Below, piece by piece: positions 1 to 7,850 of a stretch of 64,000 bases of DNA. This stretch comes from Lachnospiraceae bacterium UBA3310. GTDB taxonomy: Bacteria > Bacillota > Clostridia > Lachnospirales > Lachnospiraceae. The stretch lies in assembly GCA_002361355.1 (NCBI GenBank), contig DESQ01000030.1:62001-126000 (forward strand). The letters are read 5' to 3'. The notes beneath the pieces were generated by a model. The model saw only the letters and a list, made by a program, of their open reading frames with translations, ran no database searches and had not been told where the DNA came from. The position numbers were made by a program, and so were the translations under genes. Positions within the stretch are counted from its first letter, which is position 1, and the number at the start of each line of letters is the position of its first letter.

Positions 1-1
1 A

Positions 2-343
2 TTTTTTAAACAGTTTGTGATTTTAAAGTTTAAGGGGTATGATTCCATCAATGATGTGGAGAAATATAAACAGGGAAAGCTTCTGGTGACCCGTGACAAA
101 GCGGTTAAGTTAAAGAAGGACGAGTACTTTGTGGCTGATCTGATCGGCTCTTTGGTGGTGACGGAGCAGGGAGAAAATTTCGGCATCCTGAAAGACGTTT
201 TGGCGACGGGTGCAAACGATGTCTATGTGGTGAGCAGGGAGGATGGCACGGAGGTACTGCTTCCGGCGATCAGGGACTGCGTGAAAGCGGTTGATATGGA
301 ACAGAAAAAAATTACGGTGCATATTATGGATGGATTATTGTAA
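2..343 (+). CDS. rimM: Ribosome maturation factor RimM, C-terminal part (5' end outside the window)
   Basis: The reading frame is open to the left edge, so only the last 114 or so codons of an approximately 170-residue protein are present. RimM binds ribosomal protein S19 and helps mature the 30S head. The visible part carries the end of the N-terminal beta-barrel and the PRC-barrel-like C-terminal domain: the segment reading YFVADLIGSLVVT, the middle GxxKDVLATGANDVYVV stretch and the ending with V-LLPAI are typical of RimM. It lies 27 bases before trmD, the usual neighbour in Firmicutes, and is probably cotranscribed with it. Family membership is clear from these motifs and the context; the true start cannot be seen. 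Confidence 0.93.
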   Translation, partial: FFKQFVILKFKGYDSINDVEKYKQGKLLVTRDKAVKLKKDEYFVADLIGSLVVTEQGENFGILKDVLATGANDVYVVSREDGTEVLLPAIRDCVKAVDMEQKKITVHIMDGLL

Positions 344-370
344 CGATAGGAAACGGCGGGAGGAGAGAAC

Positions 371-1075
371 ATGAATTTCCATATTCTGACCCTGTTTCCG
401 GAGATGGTGCTGCAGGGACTTAACACCAGTATTATCGGAAAGGCAACGGAGAGAGGTTATATTTCCATAGAGGCGGTCAATATCAGGGATTACACCCTTG
501 ACAGACATGGCAAAGTGGATGACTACACTTATGGCGGCGGCGCAGGGATGCTGATGCAGGCGCAGCCGGTCTACGATGCCTATCAGTCGATCGTTGGCCG
601 CATTGGGCAGGAAAGGGCGCGCCGCGTCGTCTATGTCACCCCTCAGGGAAAGACTTTTAATCAGGAGATGGCGCAGGAGATGGCACAGGAGAGTGATCTG
701 ATTTTCCTCTGTGGGCACTATGAGGGAATCGATGAGAGGGTGCTGGAGGAGATCGTGACGGACGAGGTTTCTATCGGCGACTATGTGTTGACAGGCGGTG
801 AGCTTCCCGCCATGGTTATGATTGACGCCATCGCAAGGCTGGTGTCTGGCGTTCTTCACAACGGGGAGTCGGCGCAGACGGAATCTTTTGAGAACGGGCT
901 TTTGGAGTACCCGCAGTATTCCAGACCGGAAATCTGGCATGAGAAAAGAGTTCCGGAGATTCTGCTCTCCGGCGATCATGTGAAGGTGGACGCCTGGCGG
1001 CTGGAACAGTCTCTTTTGCGGACGAAGGAGAGAAGGCCGGATTTGTATGAAAAGTATTTGCAGGGGCAGTCATGA
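371..1075 (+). CDS. trmD: tRNA (guanine-N1-)-methyltransferase TrmD
   Basis: Methylates G37 at N1 in tRNAs with G at position 36, using S-adenosylmethionine, which prevents +1 frameshifting. The protein is 234 residues, normal for the family. It opens with MNFHILTLFPEM and has the SPOUT trefoil-knot region with FLCGHYEGIDERV followed by SIGDYVLTGGELP, the AdoMet-binding hallmark. The start is an ATG preceded by GGGAGGAGAGAAC. It sits between rimM and rplS as in many Firmicutes. A tiny 11-codon frame overlaps its stop codon (ATGA). Nothing is missing; assignment is secure. Confidence 0.98.
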   Translation: MNFHILTLFPEMVLQGLNTSIIGKATERGYISIEAVNIRDYTLDRHGKVDDYTYGGGAGMLMQAQPVYDAYQSIVGRIGQERARRVVYVTPQGKTFNQEMAQEMAQESDLIFLCGHYEGIDERVLEEIVTDEVSIGDYVLTGGELPAMVMIDAIARLVSGVLHNGESAQTESFENGLLEYPQYSRPEIWHEKRVPEILLSGDHVKVDAWRLEQSLLRTKERRPDLYEKYLQGQS

Positions 1076-1087
1076 ATCCTGCGGATA

Positions 1088-1148
1088 TTGACAAAATGAA
1101 AGAGTAAGATAAAAATCCCTTGCATTTATCTGCACAATATGGTAAGTT
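1088..1148 (+). promoter_or_regulatory. Candidate promoter(s) for rplS
   Basis: Two sigma-A-like pairs lie in the trmD-rplS gap. TTGCAT at 1120 is followed after 17 bases by TAAGTT at 1143. TTGACA at 1088 is followed after 16 bases by TAAAAA at 1110. Either would allow rplS to be expressed apart from rimM-trmD with a structured leader. Pattern only; no transcript data. Confidence 0.45.
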
Positions 1149-1165
1149 ATTACTGTTGTGGAGAA

Positions 1166-1201
1166 GGATGTTCCTCTGTTACAGACGTATTAAGAACATC
1201 C
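1166..1201 (+). promoter_or_regulatory. Probable L19 ribosomal protein leader (autoregulatory hairpin)
   Basis: A perfect 8-base inverted repeat, GGATGTTC at 1166 and GAACATCC at 1194, encloses a second small stem (TCTG/CAGA at 1175-1185). It ends about 20 bases before the rplS start. Low-GC Gram-positives carry an L19 leader at this place, by which L19 is thought to repress its own mRNA; the match here is by position and stem architecture, not by a covariance model. It has no U-run after it, so it is not a terminator. Confidence 0.55.
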
Positions 1202-1223
1202 GGAGCATATCAGGAGGAGAATA

Positions 1224-1571
1224 ATGAACGATATTATCAGAGAAATTGAAGCGGCTCAGTTAAAAGAGAACGTTGATGATTTTAACGTGGGCGATACCGT
1301 TAAGGTGTACGGTAAGATCAAGGAGGGTAACCGCGAGAGAATCCAGGTGTTTGAGGGCACTGTTTTAAAGATTCAGGGCGGCGGCAACAGAGCGACTTTT
1401 ACCGTGCGTAAGGTGTCAAACGGCGTAGGCGTTGAGAAAACCTGGCCTCTGCATTCCCCCAACGTGGAGAAGATCGAGGTTGTAAGACGGGGTAAGGTGA
1501 GACGTGCAAAACTGAATTACCTGAGAGACCGTGTCGGCAAGAAGGCTAAGGTAAAAGAGTTAGTAAAATAA
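1224..1571 (+). CDS. rplS: 50S ribosomal protein L19
   Basis: Structural protein at the 30S-50S interface. The 115-residue length and the signature GNRERIQVFEGTVLKIQGGG followed by the FTVRKVSNGVGVE segment and the basic C-terminus RRAKLNYLRDR are diagnostic. The start ATG follows AGGAGGAGAATA. It is preceded by its own promoter-like sites and a hairpin leader and followed at once by an intrinsic terminator, so it seems to be able to act as a single-gene unit between trmD and lepB. Confidence 0.99.
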   Translation: MNDIIREIEAAQLKENVDDFNVGDTVKVYGKIKEGNRERIQVFEGTVLKIQGGGNRATFTVRKVSNGVGVEKTWPLHSPNVEKIEVVRRGKVRRAKLNYLRDRVGKKAKVKELVK

Positions 1572-1586
1572 GAGGAAAACGCAGGG

Positions 1587-1621
1587 CAGATACCTCAAAA
1601 TACGGAGGTATCTGTTTTTCT
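1587..1621 (+). terminator. Intrinsic terminator after rplS
   Basis: CAGATACCTC pairs with GAGGTATCTG (10 bp, 8-base loop) and is followed by TTTTTC. It separates rplS from the signal peptidase gene. Confidence 0.88.
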
Positions 1622-1622
1622 A

Positions 1623-1658
1623 TAGTTAACGACATTATGTTGTTTACGATAGTTACGG
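1623..1658 (+). repeat. Short inverted-repeat element, copy 1 (TAGTTAACGAC family)
   Basis: TAGTTAACGACAT is followed after three bases by GTTGTTTACGATAGTTACGG. The two halves are imperfect inverted copies. The same two half-sites occur at 59818-59878, where they are separated by 28 bases instead of 3. Both copies are intergenic and upstream of a plus-strand gene. Could be a dispersed palindromic repeat or a shared operator. Confidence 0.5.
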
Positions 1659-1674
1659 CAAGAGGAAGAGACTG

Positions 1675-2259
1675 GTGGCGAGAAGAAAAGGACTTACTTT
1701 TTATCAAAAAAAGAAAAGGCTTGATCCAAGGCTTTTAAAGGATGTCATGGAGTTGCTTGTGGGCGGCGCAGTCGCTGTTTTTTTGGCGTTTGTTCTTGTG
1801 TTTTCGGTCGGCATGCGCACCAGTGTGATCGGGGATTCCATGGAGCCTGCACTGCACAATGGGCAGGAGATCCTGATGAATCGTATTCTGTACCGGATTT
1901 CGACTCCCAGGCGCGGGGATGTCGTTGTCTTTTTACCAAATGGCAACCAGAACACGCATTTTTATGTGAAACGTGTGGTGGGACTGCCGGGCGAGACGGT
2001 ACAGATCAGAGAGGGAAACGTGTACATAGACGGGGTGCTTTTGGAGGAGAATGAGCTCTTTGACAAGATTGCCGATCCCGGCATTGCACAGAATGAGGTG
2101 CTTTTGGAGGGAGACGAATTTTTTGTCCTGGGAGACAACCGAAACAGCAGTGAGGACAGCCGCTCCGGCAATATCGGTGCGGTGAAGAAGGATGATATTA
2201 TTGGAAAGGCATGGTTTCATCTGGCGGCGCAGGGGGATTCCATGGGTATGATTGAGTAG
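1675..2259 (+). CDS. lepB: Type I signal peptidase (first of two)
   Basis: Membrane-bound serine protease that removes signal peptides from secreted proteins. The 194-residue protein has a basic N-terminus, one membrane span at about residues 24-46, the box B motif GDSMEPAL with the catalytic serine near residue 55, and the general-base lysine near residue 99 in YVKRVVGLPGE, then box E (VLGDNRNSSEDSR). The start is a GTG at the end of a purine-rich stretch (AAGAGGAAGAG). It is 12 bases before rbgA, and a second, diverged peptidase gene follows rbgA. The two share the motifs but differ in the N-terminal half, so they are paralogues rather than a recent duplication. Confidence 0.95.
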   Translation: MARRKGLTFYQKKKRLDPRLLKDVMELLVGGAVAVFLAFVLVFSVGMRTSVIGDSMEPALHNGQEILMNRILYRISTPRRGDVVVFLPNGNQNTHFYVKRVVGLPGETVQIREGNVYIDGVLLEENELFDKIADPGIAQNEVLLEGDEFFVLGDNRNSSEDSRSGNIGAVKKDDIIGKAWFHLAAQGDSMGMIE

Positions 2260-2271
2260 AGAGGAAGAGAC

Positions 2272-3144
2272 ATGAATTATCAGTGGTATCCGGGGCACAT
2301 GACGAAGGCAAAGCGCATGATGCAGGAAAACATCAGCCTCATTGATCTGGTGATTGAGCTGGTGGATGCAAGGATCCCGCTTTCCAGCAGAAACCCGGAC
2401 ATTGATGAGCTGGGGAAAAACAAGTCCCGGCTGATTCTTTTGAATAAATCGGATCTGGCGGATCCGGAGGCGAACAGGCAGTGGATGGACTGTTTTAAGG
2501 AGCGCGGCTTTCATGTCCTGGAAGTCAATGCCAAAACCGGGCAGGGATTTCGCGCCATTTGGCCAAAGGTACAGGAGGCGTGTAAGGAAAAAATAGAGCG
2601 GGACAGAAAGCGGGGCATCAAAAACCGTCCTGTCAGGGCGATTGTTGTGGGTATTCCCAACGTGGGAAAATCCACCTTTATCAATTCCTTTGCAGGAAAA
2701 GCCTGTGCGAAGACAGGAAATAAACCGGGCGTCACCAAAGGCAAGCAGTGGATCAGGTTGAATAAAGATCTGGAACTTTTGGATACGCCGGGAATTTTGT
2801 GGCCGAAGTTTGAGAGCGAGGAAGTGGGGAAAAAACTCGCCATGATCGGTTCTATGAACGACGATATTTTACAGATGACGGAGCTTGCGTCAGAGCTTCT
2901 CGCCTATCTGCTGGAACATTATAGGGAAGCGCTGCTTGCGCGGTATCAGGCCGCAGCGGAAGAGGAGATGACTCCTTTGAGGATGCTGGAGCTGATTTGT
3001 GAAAACCGAAAGTGTTATAAGAAGGGTCAGGAGCCCGACTATGAGAAGGCGGCGGCGATTCTGGTGGATGATTTCAGAAACGGCAGAATAGGCAGAATTA
3101 CTCTGGAAATATGTGAAAAAGGGCAGGAGGAAGAGCAAAAGTGA
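2272..3144 (+). CDS. rbgA: Ribosome biogenesis GTPase RbgA (YlqF)
   Basis: Circularly permuted GTPase needed for late 50S assembly. The motifs come in permuted order: G4 (NKSD, about residue 58), then G1 (GIPNVGKS, about 127), G2 in PGVTKG, and G3 (DTPG, about 171). The N-terminus WYPGHMTKA is characteristic of the family, and the C-terminal helical RNA-binding domain follows. Length 290 residues is normal. The stop codon overlaps the GTG start of the next signal peptidase gene (GTGA), which indicates translational coupling. Bacillus has the same rplS-ylqF-rnhB order. Confidence 0.97.
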   Translation: MNYQWYPGHMTKAKRMMQENISLIDLVIELVDARIPLSSRNPDIDELGKNKSRLILLNKSDLADPEANRQWMDCFKERGFHVLEVNAKTGQGFRAIWPKVQEACKEKIERDRKRGIKNRPVRAIVVGIPNVGKSTFINSFAGKACAKTGNKPGVTKGKQWIRLNKDLELLDTPGILWPKFESEEVGKKLAMIGSMNDDILQMTELASELLAYLLEHYREALLARYQAAAEEEMTPLRMLELICENRKCYKKGQEPDYEKAAAILVDDFRNGRIGRITLEICEKGQEEEQK

Positions 3145-3680
3145 AGAAAGTATTGCGTGAGATTTTAAACACCAGTCTGTATCTGCTGGGGGTTTTGTGT
3201 CTCGTCTATCTGGTGATTCATTTTGTGGGACAGAGGACACAGGTGCAGGGAAGTTCCATGGAGCCGACACTCAGCCAGGAGGATAACCTGATTGTGGATA
3301 AGCTTAGTTATCGTTTCCACGATCCGGAGCGTTACGACATCATTGTCTTTCCCTTCCTGGGGAAGGAAGACACTTTCTATATTAAGAGAATCATCGGCCT
3401 GCCGGGCGAAACCGTGCAGATTGACGAGGAGGGCAAGATTTATGTGGACGGGGAAGTGATTGACGATTTTTACGGGAAAGAGACCATTGAGGATCCGGGA
3501 AGGGCTTATGAGCCGATTGAGCTGGGAGAGGACGAATATTTTGTCCTAGGAGACAATAGAAACAACAGCACCGACGGCAGAGACCCGACTGTGGGGAATA
3601 TCAAGAGGGAAAATATTATAGGAAGGGCCTGGCTTCGGATATGGCCGCTTGACAAGTTTGGTTTTATCAAGCATCGGTAG
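3141..3680 (+). CDS. lepB: Type I signal peptidase (second of two)
   Basis: 179-residue membrane serine protease. It has an N-terminal span at about residues 7-28, catalytic serine near 39 in QGSSMEPTL, the lysine near 82 in YIKRIIGLPGE, and a C-terminal VLGDNRNNSTDGRD box. The GTG start overlaps the rbgA stop and its ribosome site lies inside the rbgA 3' end (GGCAGGAGGAAG). Together with the preceding copy it gives this locus two active-looking signal peptidases within 2 kb; both retain all catalytic residues. What distinguishes their substrates cannot be told from sequence. Confidence 0.95.
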   Translation: MKKVLREILNTSLYLLGVLCLVYLVIHFVGQRTQVQGSSMEPTLSQEDNLIVDKLSYRFHDPERYDIIVFPFLGKEDTFYIKRIIGLPGETVQIDEEGKIYVDGEVIDDFYGKETIEDPGRAYEPIELGEDEYFVLGDNRNNSTDGRDPTVGNIKRENIIGRAWLRIWPLDKFGFIKHR

Positions 3681-3690
3681 GGAGAATGCA

Positions 3691-4461
3691 ATGACAGAAA
3701 ATATTCGTGTGATCAGGGAAAAGTTACAGGCGGCGGCGATCAGTGAGCTGCCTGTTTTGTTTGCGGCGTATGAGGCAGATGCCAGAGCGGGCGTGCAGGC
3801 GGAAATTACCAGAGCGAAAAAGCGTATTGCCGCTTATGAAAAAGAGGTAAAGCGAACGCAGGATTTACAGAAATATGAGCGGGAGTACGCCGCCTATGCG
3901 CATATCTGCGGTATCGACGAGGTAGGCAGGGGCCCGCTTGCCGGCCCTGTGGTAGCCGGGGCGGTGATTTTGCCGAAAGATTGTGATATTTTATATATCA
4001 ATGATTCCAAGAAACTCTCCGAAAAAAAGAGAGAGGAACTTTATGAGGTGATCATGGAAAAGGCGGTGGCTGTGGGACTTGGCTACAGCACGCCCGAAAG
4101 GATTGATGAGATCAATATTTTACAGGCCACCTATGAGGCCATGCGGGAGGCGGTCGGTAAGCTGTCGGTTGTGCCGGATCTTTTGTTAAACGACGCGGTG
4201 ACCATACCGGAGGTGGAGGTCAGACAGGTTCCCATCATCAAGGGGGATGCGAAGAGCATTTCCATCGGGGCGGCAAGTATTGTGGCGAAGGTGACGAGAG
4301 ACCGGCTCATGGTGCAGTACGATGAGGTGTATCCGATGTACGGATTTGCCGCAAACAAGGGGTATGGCGCGAGGGCGCACATAGAGGCGCTTGAAAAGTA
4401 CGGGCCATGTCCCATCCACAGAAAATCTTTTATCACACATTTTTGCGAGGTGCAGTCTTGA
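3691..4461 (+). CDS. rnhB: Ribonuclease HII
   Basis: Cleaves the RNA strand of RNA-DNA hybrids and removes misincorporated ribonucleotides. The catalytic DE pair is in CGIDEVGRGPLAGPVVAGAV (about residues 73-92), followed by further acidic residues in LLNDAV and VTRDRLM. An approximately 70-residue helical N-terminal extension precedes the catalytic domain, as is common in Gram-positive RNase HII. I chose the ATG at 3691 because it follows TAGGGAGAATGCA; an upstream in-frame start at 3649 would overlap the previous gene and lacks a good site. Its stop overlaps the start of the next gene. Confidence 0.96.
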   Translation: MTENIRVIREKLQAAAISELPVLFAAYEADARAGVQAEITRAKKRIAAYEKEVKRTQDLQKYEREYAAYAHICGIDEVGRGPLAGPVVAGAVILPKDCDILYINDSKKLSEKKREELYEVIMEKAVAVGLGYSTPERIDEINILQATYEAMREAVGKLSVVPDLLLNDAVTIPEVEVRQVPIIKGDAKSISIGAASIVAKVTRDRLMVQYDEVYPMYGFAANKGYGARAHIEALEKYGPCPIHRKSFITHFCEVQS

Positions 4462-6236
4462 ATCTGGGAAGCATTTTTAAAAAAGATAGTCAGAGCGTGA
4501 GGGCAGGCGATGTGGTGAAGGCGTCGGACTCCATCGGCAAGGGAGAACGGCTCATGCGTCTGCAGAATGAGATTCGGAATTTAAAACCGGGTCAGACAAT
4601 TCAGGGTACGGTGGTGAGCAGAAACGGCAACTCAGTACAGATCGAGCTGGCGCAGGATTTTGCCATCAATGCCAAAATTGACCAGAGCGTGAGTCTGGCG
4701 CTGGGACAGATGATGAGTTTTGAAGTCAAGGCTAACAGCAGTTCGCTTATGTCGCTTGCGCCTCTGTACACGAACACGGCGAACACGGCCACCATTCTGC
4801 GTGCGCTTGCGGCGGCGGGACTGCCGGAGACCAGTGCCAATATAGAGATGGTGGCTAAGATGATGGAGGAGGGTATGCCCATAGACAAGGATTCTGTCTT
4901 GAATATGAGCAGAATGCTTCTGGAGTTTCCGGGTCAGAATCCCACTTCCATCATACAGATGACGCGTCTGGGACTGCCTGTGACGCAGGAGAATATAGAA
5001 CAGTTTGAACACTATCATAACGCGAATCATCAGATTCTCGGAAGTGCGGAGGCGATCATGGAGGAGCTGCCGCAGACGTTCACCGCCCTTTTGAATGAGG
5101 GACAGGGAGAGAGGGCGGTTGCCTTCTACAGCGCGGTGATCGACATTTTTACGGAAGATGGTGCACAGGAAGGCACTGTCACAGTGCAGCAGGCAGGGCA
5201 GGAAACGCCCCAGACGGACGAGGCGGCAGCGCAGACGGCACCGCAGGGCGCGGAAAAGACCGGAAATATCATGCCCGGAGAGGCAGCGCAGACAGCAGGC
5301 GCGATTTTGGATGATCTGCCGGAGGGTGCGCCGGCAATGGAACAGGCGGCAAATGCATCCGCGGGAGAGGAAGGCCTGGAAGAAAGCGCGCAGGAGACAG
5401 GACGGGAACCCGCTCTTTCACAGGGACAGTGGGAACGGCTTGGAGACGCTTTAAAGAGTCTTGGCGTGGACGAACAGACGGCGGAGCAGGTTAAAAACGG
5501 AGAACTGCCCACAAAAGATGTGCTGCAGTTGATCAGGCATCTTATGACCGGAGCACAGAGGAAGGATGTGCCGGATCAGGCGTTACAGAGACTTCTTGGC
5601 GGAAATGAGTTTAAGGAACTTTTAAAAGAGCAGATCGGCAGGCAGTGGATGATAGAGCCCAGGGATGTGGCGGACAAAAAACAGGTGGAACAGCTCTATG
5701 AGAGGATCAGGGAACAGACAGCGAGACTTTCCCAGGCACTTGAGACGGCGGGAAGGGGTGACGCGCCCGTGGCAAGGAGCGTGCAGAATCTGCAGAGCAA
5801 CGTGGATTTCATGAATCAGATGAATCATCTGTACACCTATGTGCAGCTTCCTTTAAAAATGCTCGGCAACAATGCCCACGGCGATCTCTACGTGTACACG
5901 AACAAGAAAAATCTTGCGGCAAGAGACGGACAGGTGAGTGCGCTTCTGCATCTGGATATGGAGCATCTGGGGCCGCTAGATGTCTATGTGACGATGAAGG
6001 ATAAACAGGTTTCCACAAACTTTACGGTGATGGATGACAGCGTCCTTGATTTAATCGGGAACCATATAGAGATTCTAAATAAGAGGCTGGAGGGAAGGGG
6101 GTATTCCCTGAAAGCACAGATGCATGTGAAGGAAGATACCGGGGAGGAAGAAGAATCCACGATCATGCAGACCCTCCTGCACCAGCAGAAGAATATTTCA
6201 GTATTAAGCAGGACATCTTTTGATATGCGGGCCTAA
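4458..6236 (+). CDS. FliK-like (flagellar hook-length control C-terminal domain) protein, YlqG-like
   Basis: About 592 residues. The last 130 or so residues (MNHLYTYVQLPLKM, then HGDLYVYTNKK, LLHLDMEHLGPLDVYV and a final LNKRLEGRGY) match the pattern of the FliK/Flg_hook C-terminal domain. The middle (about 240-340) is a low-complexity Ala/Glu/Gln-rich linker. Bacillus ylqG occupies the same place after rnhB, next to the FlhB-like ylqH, so this is very likely its orthologue. The start is inferred as TTG at 4458, overlapping the rnhB stop as TTGA, with GAGG a few bases upstream; an earlier in-frame start would run well into rnhB. The biochemical role of this non-flagellar-locus pair is not established; involvement in an export apparatus is inference. 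Confidence 0.8.
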   Translation: MNLGSIFKKDSQSVRAGDVVKASDSIGKGERLMRLQNEIRNLKPGQTIQGTVVSRNGNSVQIELAQDFAINAKIDQSVSLALGQMMSFEVKANSSSLMSLAPLYTNTANTATILRALAAAGLPETSANIEMVAKMMEEGMPIDKDSVLNMSRMLLEFPGQNPTSIIQMTRLGLPVTQENIEQFEHYHNANHQILGSAEAIMEELPQTFTALLNEGQGERAVAFYSAVIDIFTEDGAQEGTVTVQQAGQETPQTDEAAAQTAPQGAEKTGNIMPGEAAQTAGAILDDLPEGAPAMEQAANASAGEEGLEESAQETGREPALSQGQWERLGDALKSLGVDEQTAEQVKNGELPTKDVLQLIRHLMTGAQRKDVPDQALQRLLGGNEFKELLKEQIGRQWMIEPRDVADKKQVEQLYERIREQTARLSQALETAGRGDAPVARSVQNLQSNVDFMNQMNHLYTYVQLPLKMLGNNAHGDLYVYTNKKNLAARDGQVSALLHLDMEHLGPLDVYVTMKDKQVSTNFTVMDDSVLDLIGNHIEILNKRLEGRGYSLKAQMHVKEDTGEEEESTIMQTLLHQQKNISVLSRTSFDMRA

Positions 6237-6265
6237 CAGGCATTCTCCGTGTGGAGGTAATGAGA

Positions 6266-6562
6266 ATGGAGAGAAAACAGGAAAAGGAAAAAGTAAAACA
6301 GGCGATCGCTTTGGAGTATGATCCTGAGGATGAGGCGCCGCGGGTTATAGCATCCGGCAGGGGCGCGCTGGCGGAGCGGATTATTGAGCGGGCGAAGGAG
6401 GCGGACGTGCCGGTTCACCGGGACGACAAGCTGGCGGATACGCTTTCCCGTTTGGAGATCGGAGACATGATTCCGCCGGAGCTGTATGAAGTGGTGGCGG
6501 AGATCCTGATCTTTGTGGACTCCATGGATAAAGTGAAAGCTAAGATAGCAAAGGGTAAATGA
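6266..6562 (+). CDS. Free-standing FlhB C-terminal-domain protein (FlhX/YlqH-like)
   Basis: 98 residues that match only the cytoplasmic export-switch domain of FlhB: the ALEYDPEDEAPRVIASG segment, then AERIIERAKEADVPV and the ending IGDMIPPELYEVVAEIL. The membrane part and the self-cleaving NPTH motif of true FlhB are absent. It follows the FliK-like gene, as ylqH follows ylqG in Bacillus. The ATG at 6266 was preferred because GGAGGT lies 7 bases upstream; an ATG at 6260 is too close to that site. Its stop overlaps the yraN start (ATGA). Known of the family: FlhX proteins can partly substitute for the FlhB C-domain; whether this one does is unknown. Confidence 0.85.
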   Translation: MERKQEKEKVKQAIALEYDPEDEAPRVIASGRGALAERIIERAKEADVPVHRDDKLADTLSRLEIGDMIPPELYEVVAEILIFVDSMDKVKAKIAKGK

Positions 6563-6918
6563 GGATGAATACGAGAGCGACAGGGGCACAGAAGGAAGAA
6601 CAGGTCTGTGCCTATTTACTTTCTCAGGGTGTCAGGATTGTGGCGCGCAATTTTCGAAGCAGGCAGGGTGAGATTGACATTGTGGGTTATGACGGGCCCT
6701 ATCTTGTTTTTTTCGAGGTGAAATACCGTTCCGGGGAAAGCAGGGGCAGCGCGGCGGAGGCGGTGGGAGCCGTCAAGCAGAAGAAAATCTGCCGCGTGGC
6801 GGACTATTATCGCTATCTCCATCATTGTACGGAGGATACGCCGCTGCGTTTCGACGTGGTGGCGGTGGACAAAGAGTGCGTGCAGTGGATTAAGGACGCC
6901 TTTTACTACCGGGCTTGA
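6559..6918 (+). CDS. yraN: YraN/UPF0102 family protein (predicted nuclease-fold)
   Basis: 119-residue protein of the UPF0102 family. It shows the endonuclease-like core: E in ARNFRSRQGEIDIVGYD, then FFEVKYRSGESRG with the E-x-K pair, and FDVVAVD near the end. This layout resembles Holliday-junction-resolvase-type nucleases, but the cellular role is unproven. It is translationally coupled to the FlhB-like gene by an ATGA overlap. The yraN gene sits next to rnhB in many bacteria, consistent with a shared nucleic-acid-related operon. Confidence 0.93.
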   Translation: MRMNTRATGAQKEEQVCAYLLSQGVRIVARNFRSRQGEIDIVGYDGPYLVFFEVKYRSGESRGSAAEAVGAVKQKKICRVADYYRYLHHCTEDTPLRFDVVAVDKECVQWIKDAFYYRA

Positions 6919-6954
6919 TTTAACATGAAAGGATAGAAAGGAAAGGAATTTCAT

Positions 6955-7809
6955 ATGGAATGGTACAGGCATAAAAACAGCAGACAGGTGCGGGTGAACC
7001 AGGAGGGAGAACTGGTCTACCTCACGTTCCCGATCCTGGAGGAGTACAGACAGGTGAACCATTTGTTCACCACCAGAATGGGCGGCGTCAGTGAGGGAAT
7101 TTACAGCACCATGAACGTAAGCTACACAAGAGGCGACAAAAAGGAAGCCGTGGACGAAAACTACAGGCGCATTGCGGCGGCGCTTCACTGCAGTGTGGAG
7201 GATATGGTCTGCTCTGACCAGACCCACACGACAAATCTTAAGGTGGTGGGCAGAGAGGACGGCGGCAAGGGTATCACCAGAAAGAAAGATTACACCGATG
7301 TGGACGGTCTTCTGACAGACGAGCCGGGCGTGTATCTGGCGACCTTCTATGCGGACTGTGTGCCCTTATATTTTGTGGATACGAAGAGACGCGCCATTGC
7401 CCTTGCCCATTCCGGCTGGCGCGGTACGGTGGCACGAATGGGACAGTGCGTGGTGGAAAAGATGCGGCAGGCCTACGGTACCGATCCGGCTGACTTACTG
7501 GCGGTTGTGGGGCCTTCCATTTGTCAGGAATGCTATGAGGTCAGTGAGGATGTGGCGTCTGCCTTTGCACAGGCTTTCCCGAAGCCGGGACAGGAGCAGG
7601 CGCTTCTGTACGCCAGGGGCGGCGGTAAGTATCAGCTTGATCTGTGGCGGGCCAATGAGATTGTCCTCACGGAGGCAGGCATTCCCAGAGAGCAGATTCA
7701 GGTGACAGATCTGTGTACCTGCCATAACAGCGCCTATCTGTTTTCCCATCGGGCAAGTCATGGAAAGCGCGGCAATCTGGGAGCCTTTCTCGGCCTGAAC
7801 GGAAATTAA
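6955..7809 (+). CDS. pgeF: PgeF/YfiH-type (DUF152, LACC1-like) protein
   Basis: 284 residues with the conserved metal/active-site signature of the family: SDQTHTTN, then YADCVPLYF and HSGWRGTVARM, and finally CTCHNSAYLFSHRASH. Members have been described as purine nucleoside phosphorylase/adenosine deaminase-like enzymes and, under the name PgeF, as peptidoglycan-editing factors that guard against Ser-for-Ala misincorporation in the stem peptide; older records say laccase or polyphenol oxidase. The start ATG follows GAAAGGAAAGGAAT. Likely the last gene of the trailing rnhB operon, before the two-component system. Confidence 0.93.
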   Translation: MEWYRHKNSRQVRVNQEGELVYLTFPILEEYRQVNHLFTTRMGGVSEGIYSTMNVSYTRGDKKEAVDENYRRIAAALHCSVEDMVCSDQTHTTNLKVVGREDGGKGITRKKDYTDVDGLLTDEPGVYLATFYADCVPLYFVDTKRRAIALAHSGWRGTVARMGQCVVEKMRQAYGTDPADLLAVVGPSICQECYEVSEDVASAFAQAFPKPGQEQALLYARGGGKYQLDLWRANEIVLTEAGIPREQIQVTDLCTCHNSAYLFSHRASHGKRGNLGAFLGLNGN

Positions 7810-7850
7810 GAGAAACTTAAAGAAATTCCCAGCTATTCCTTTATGATTTT

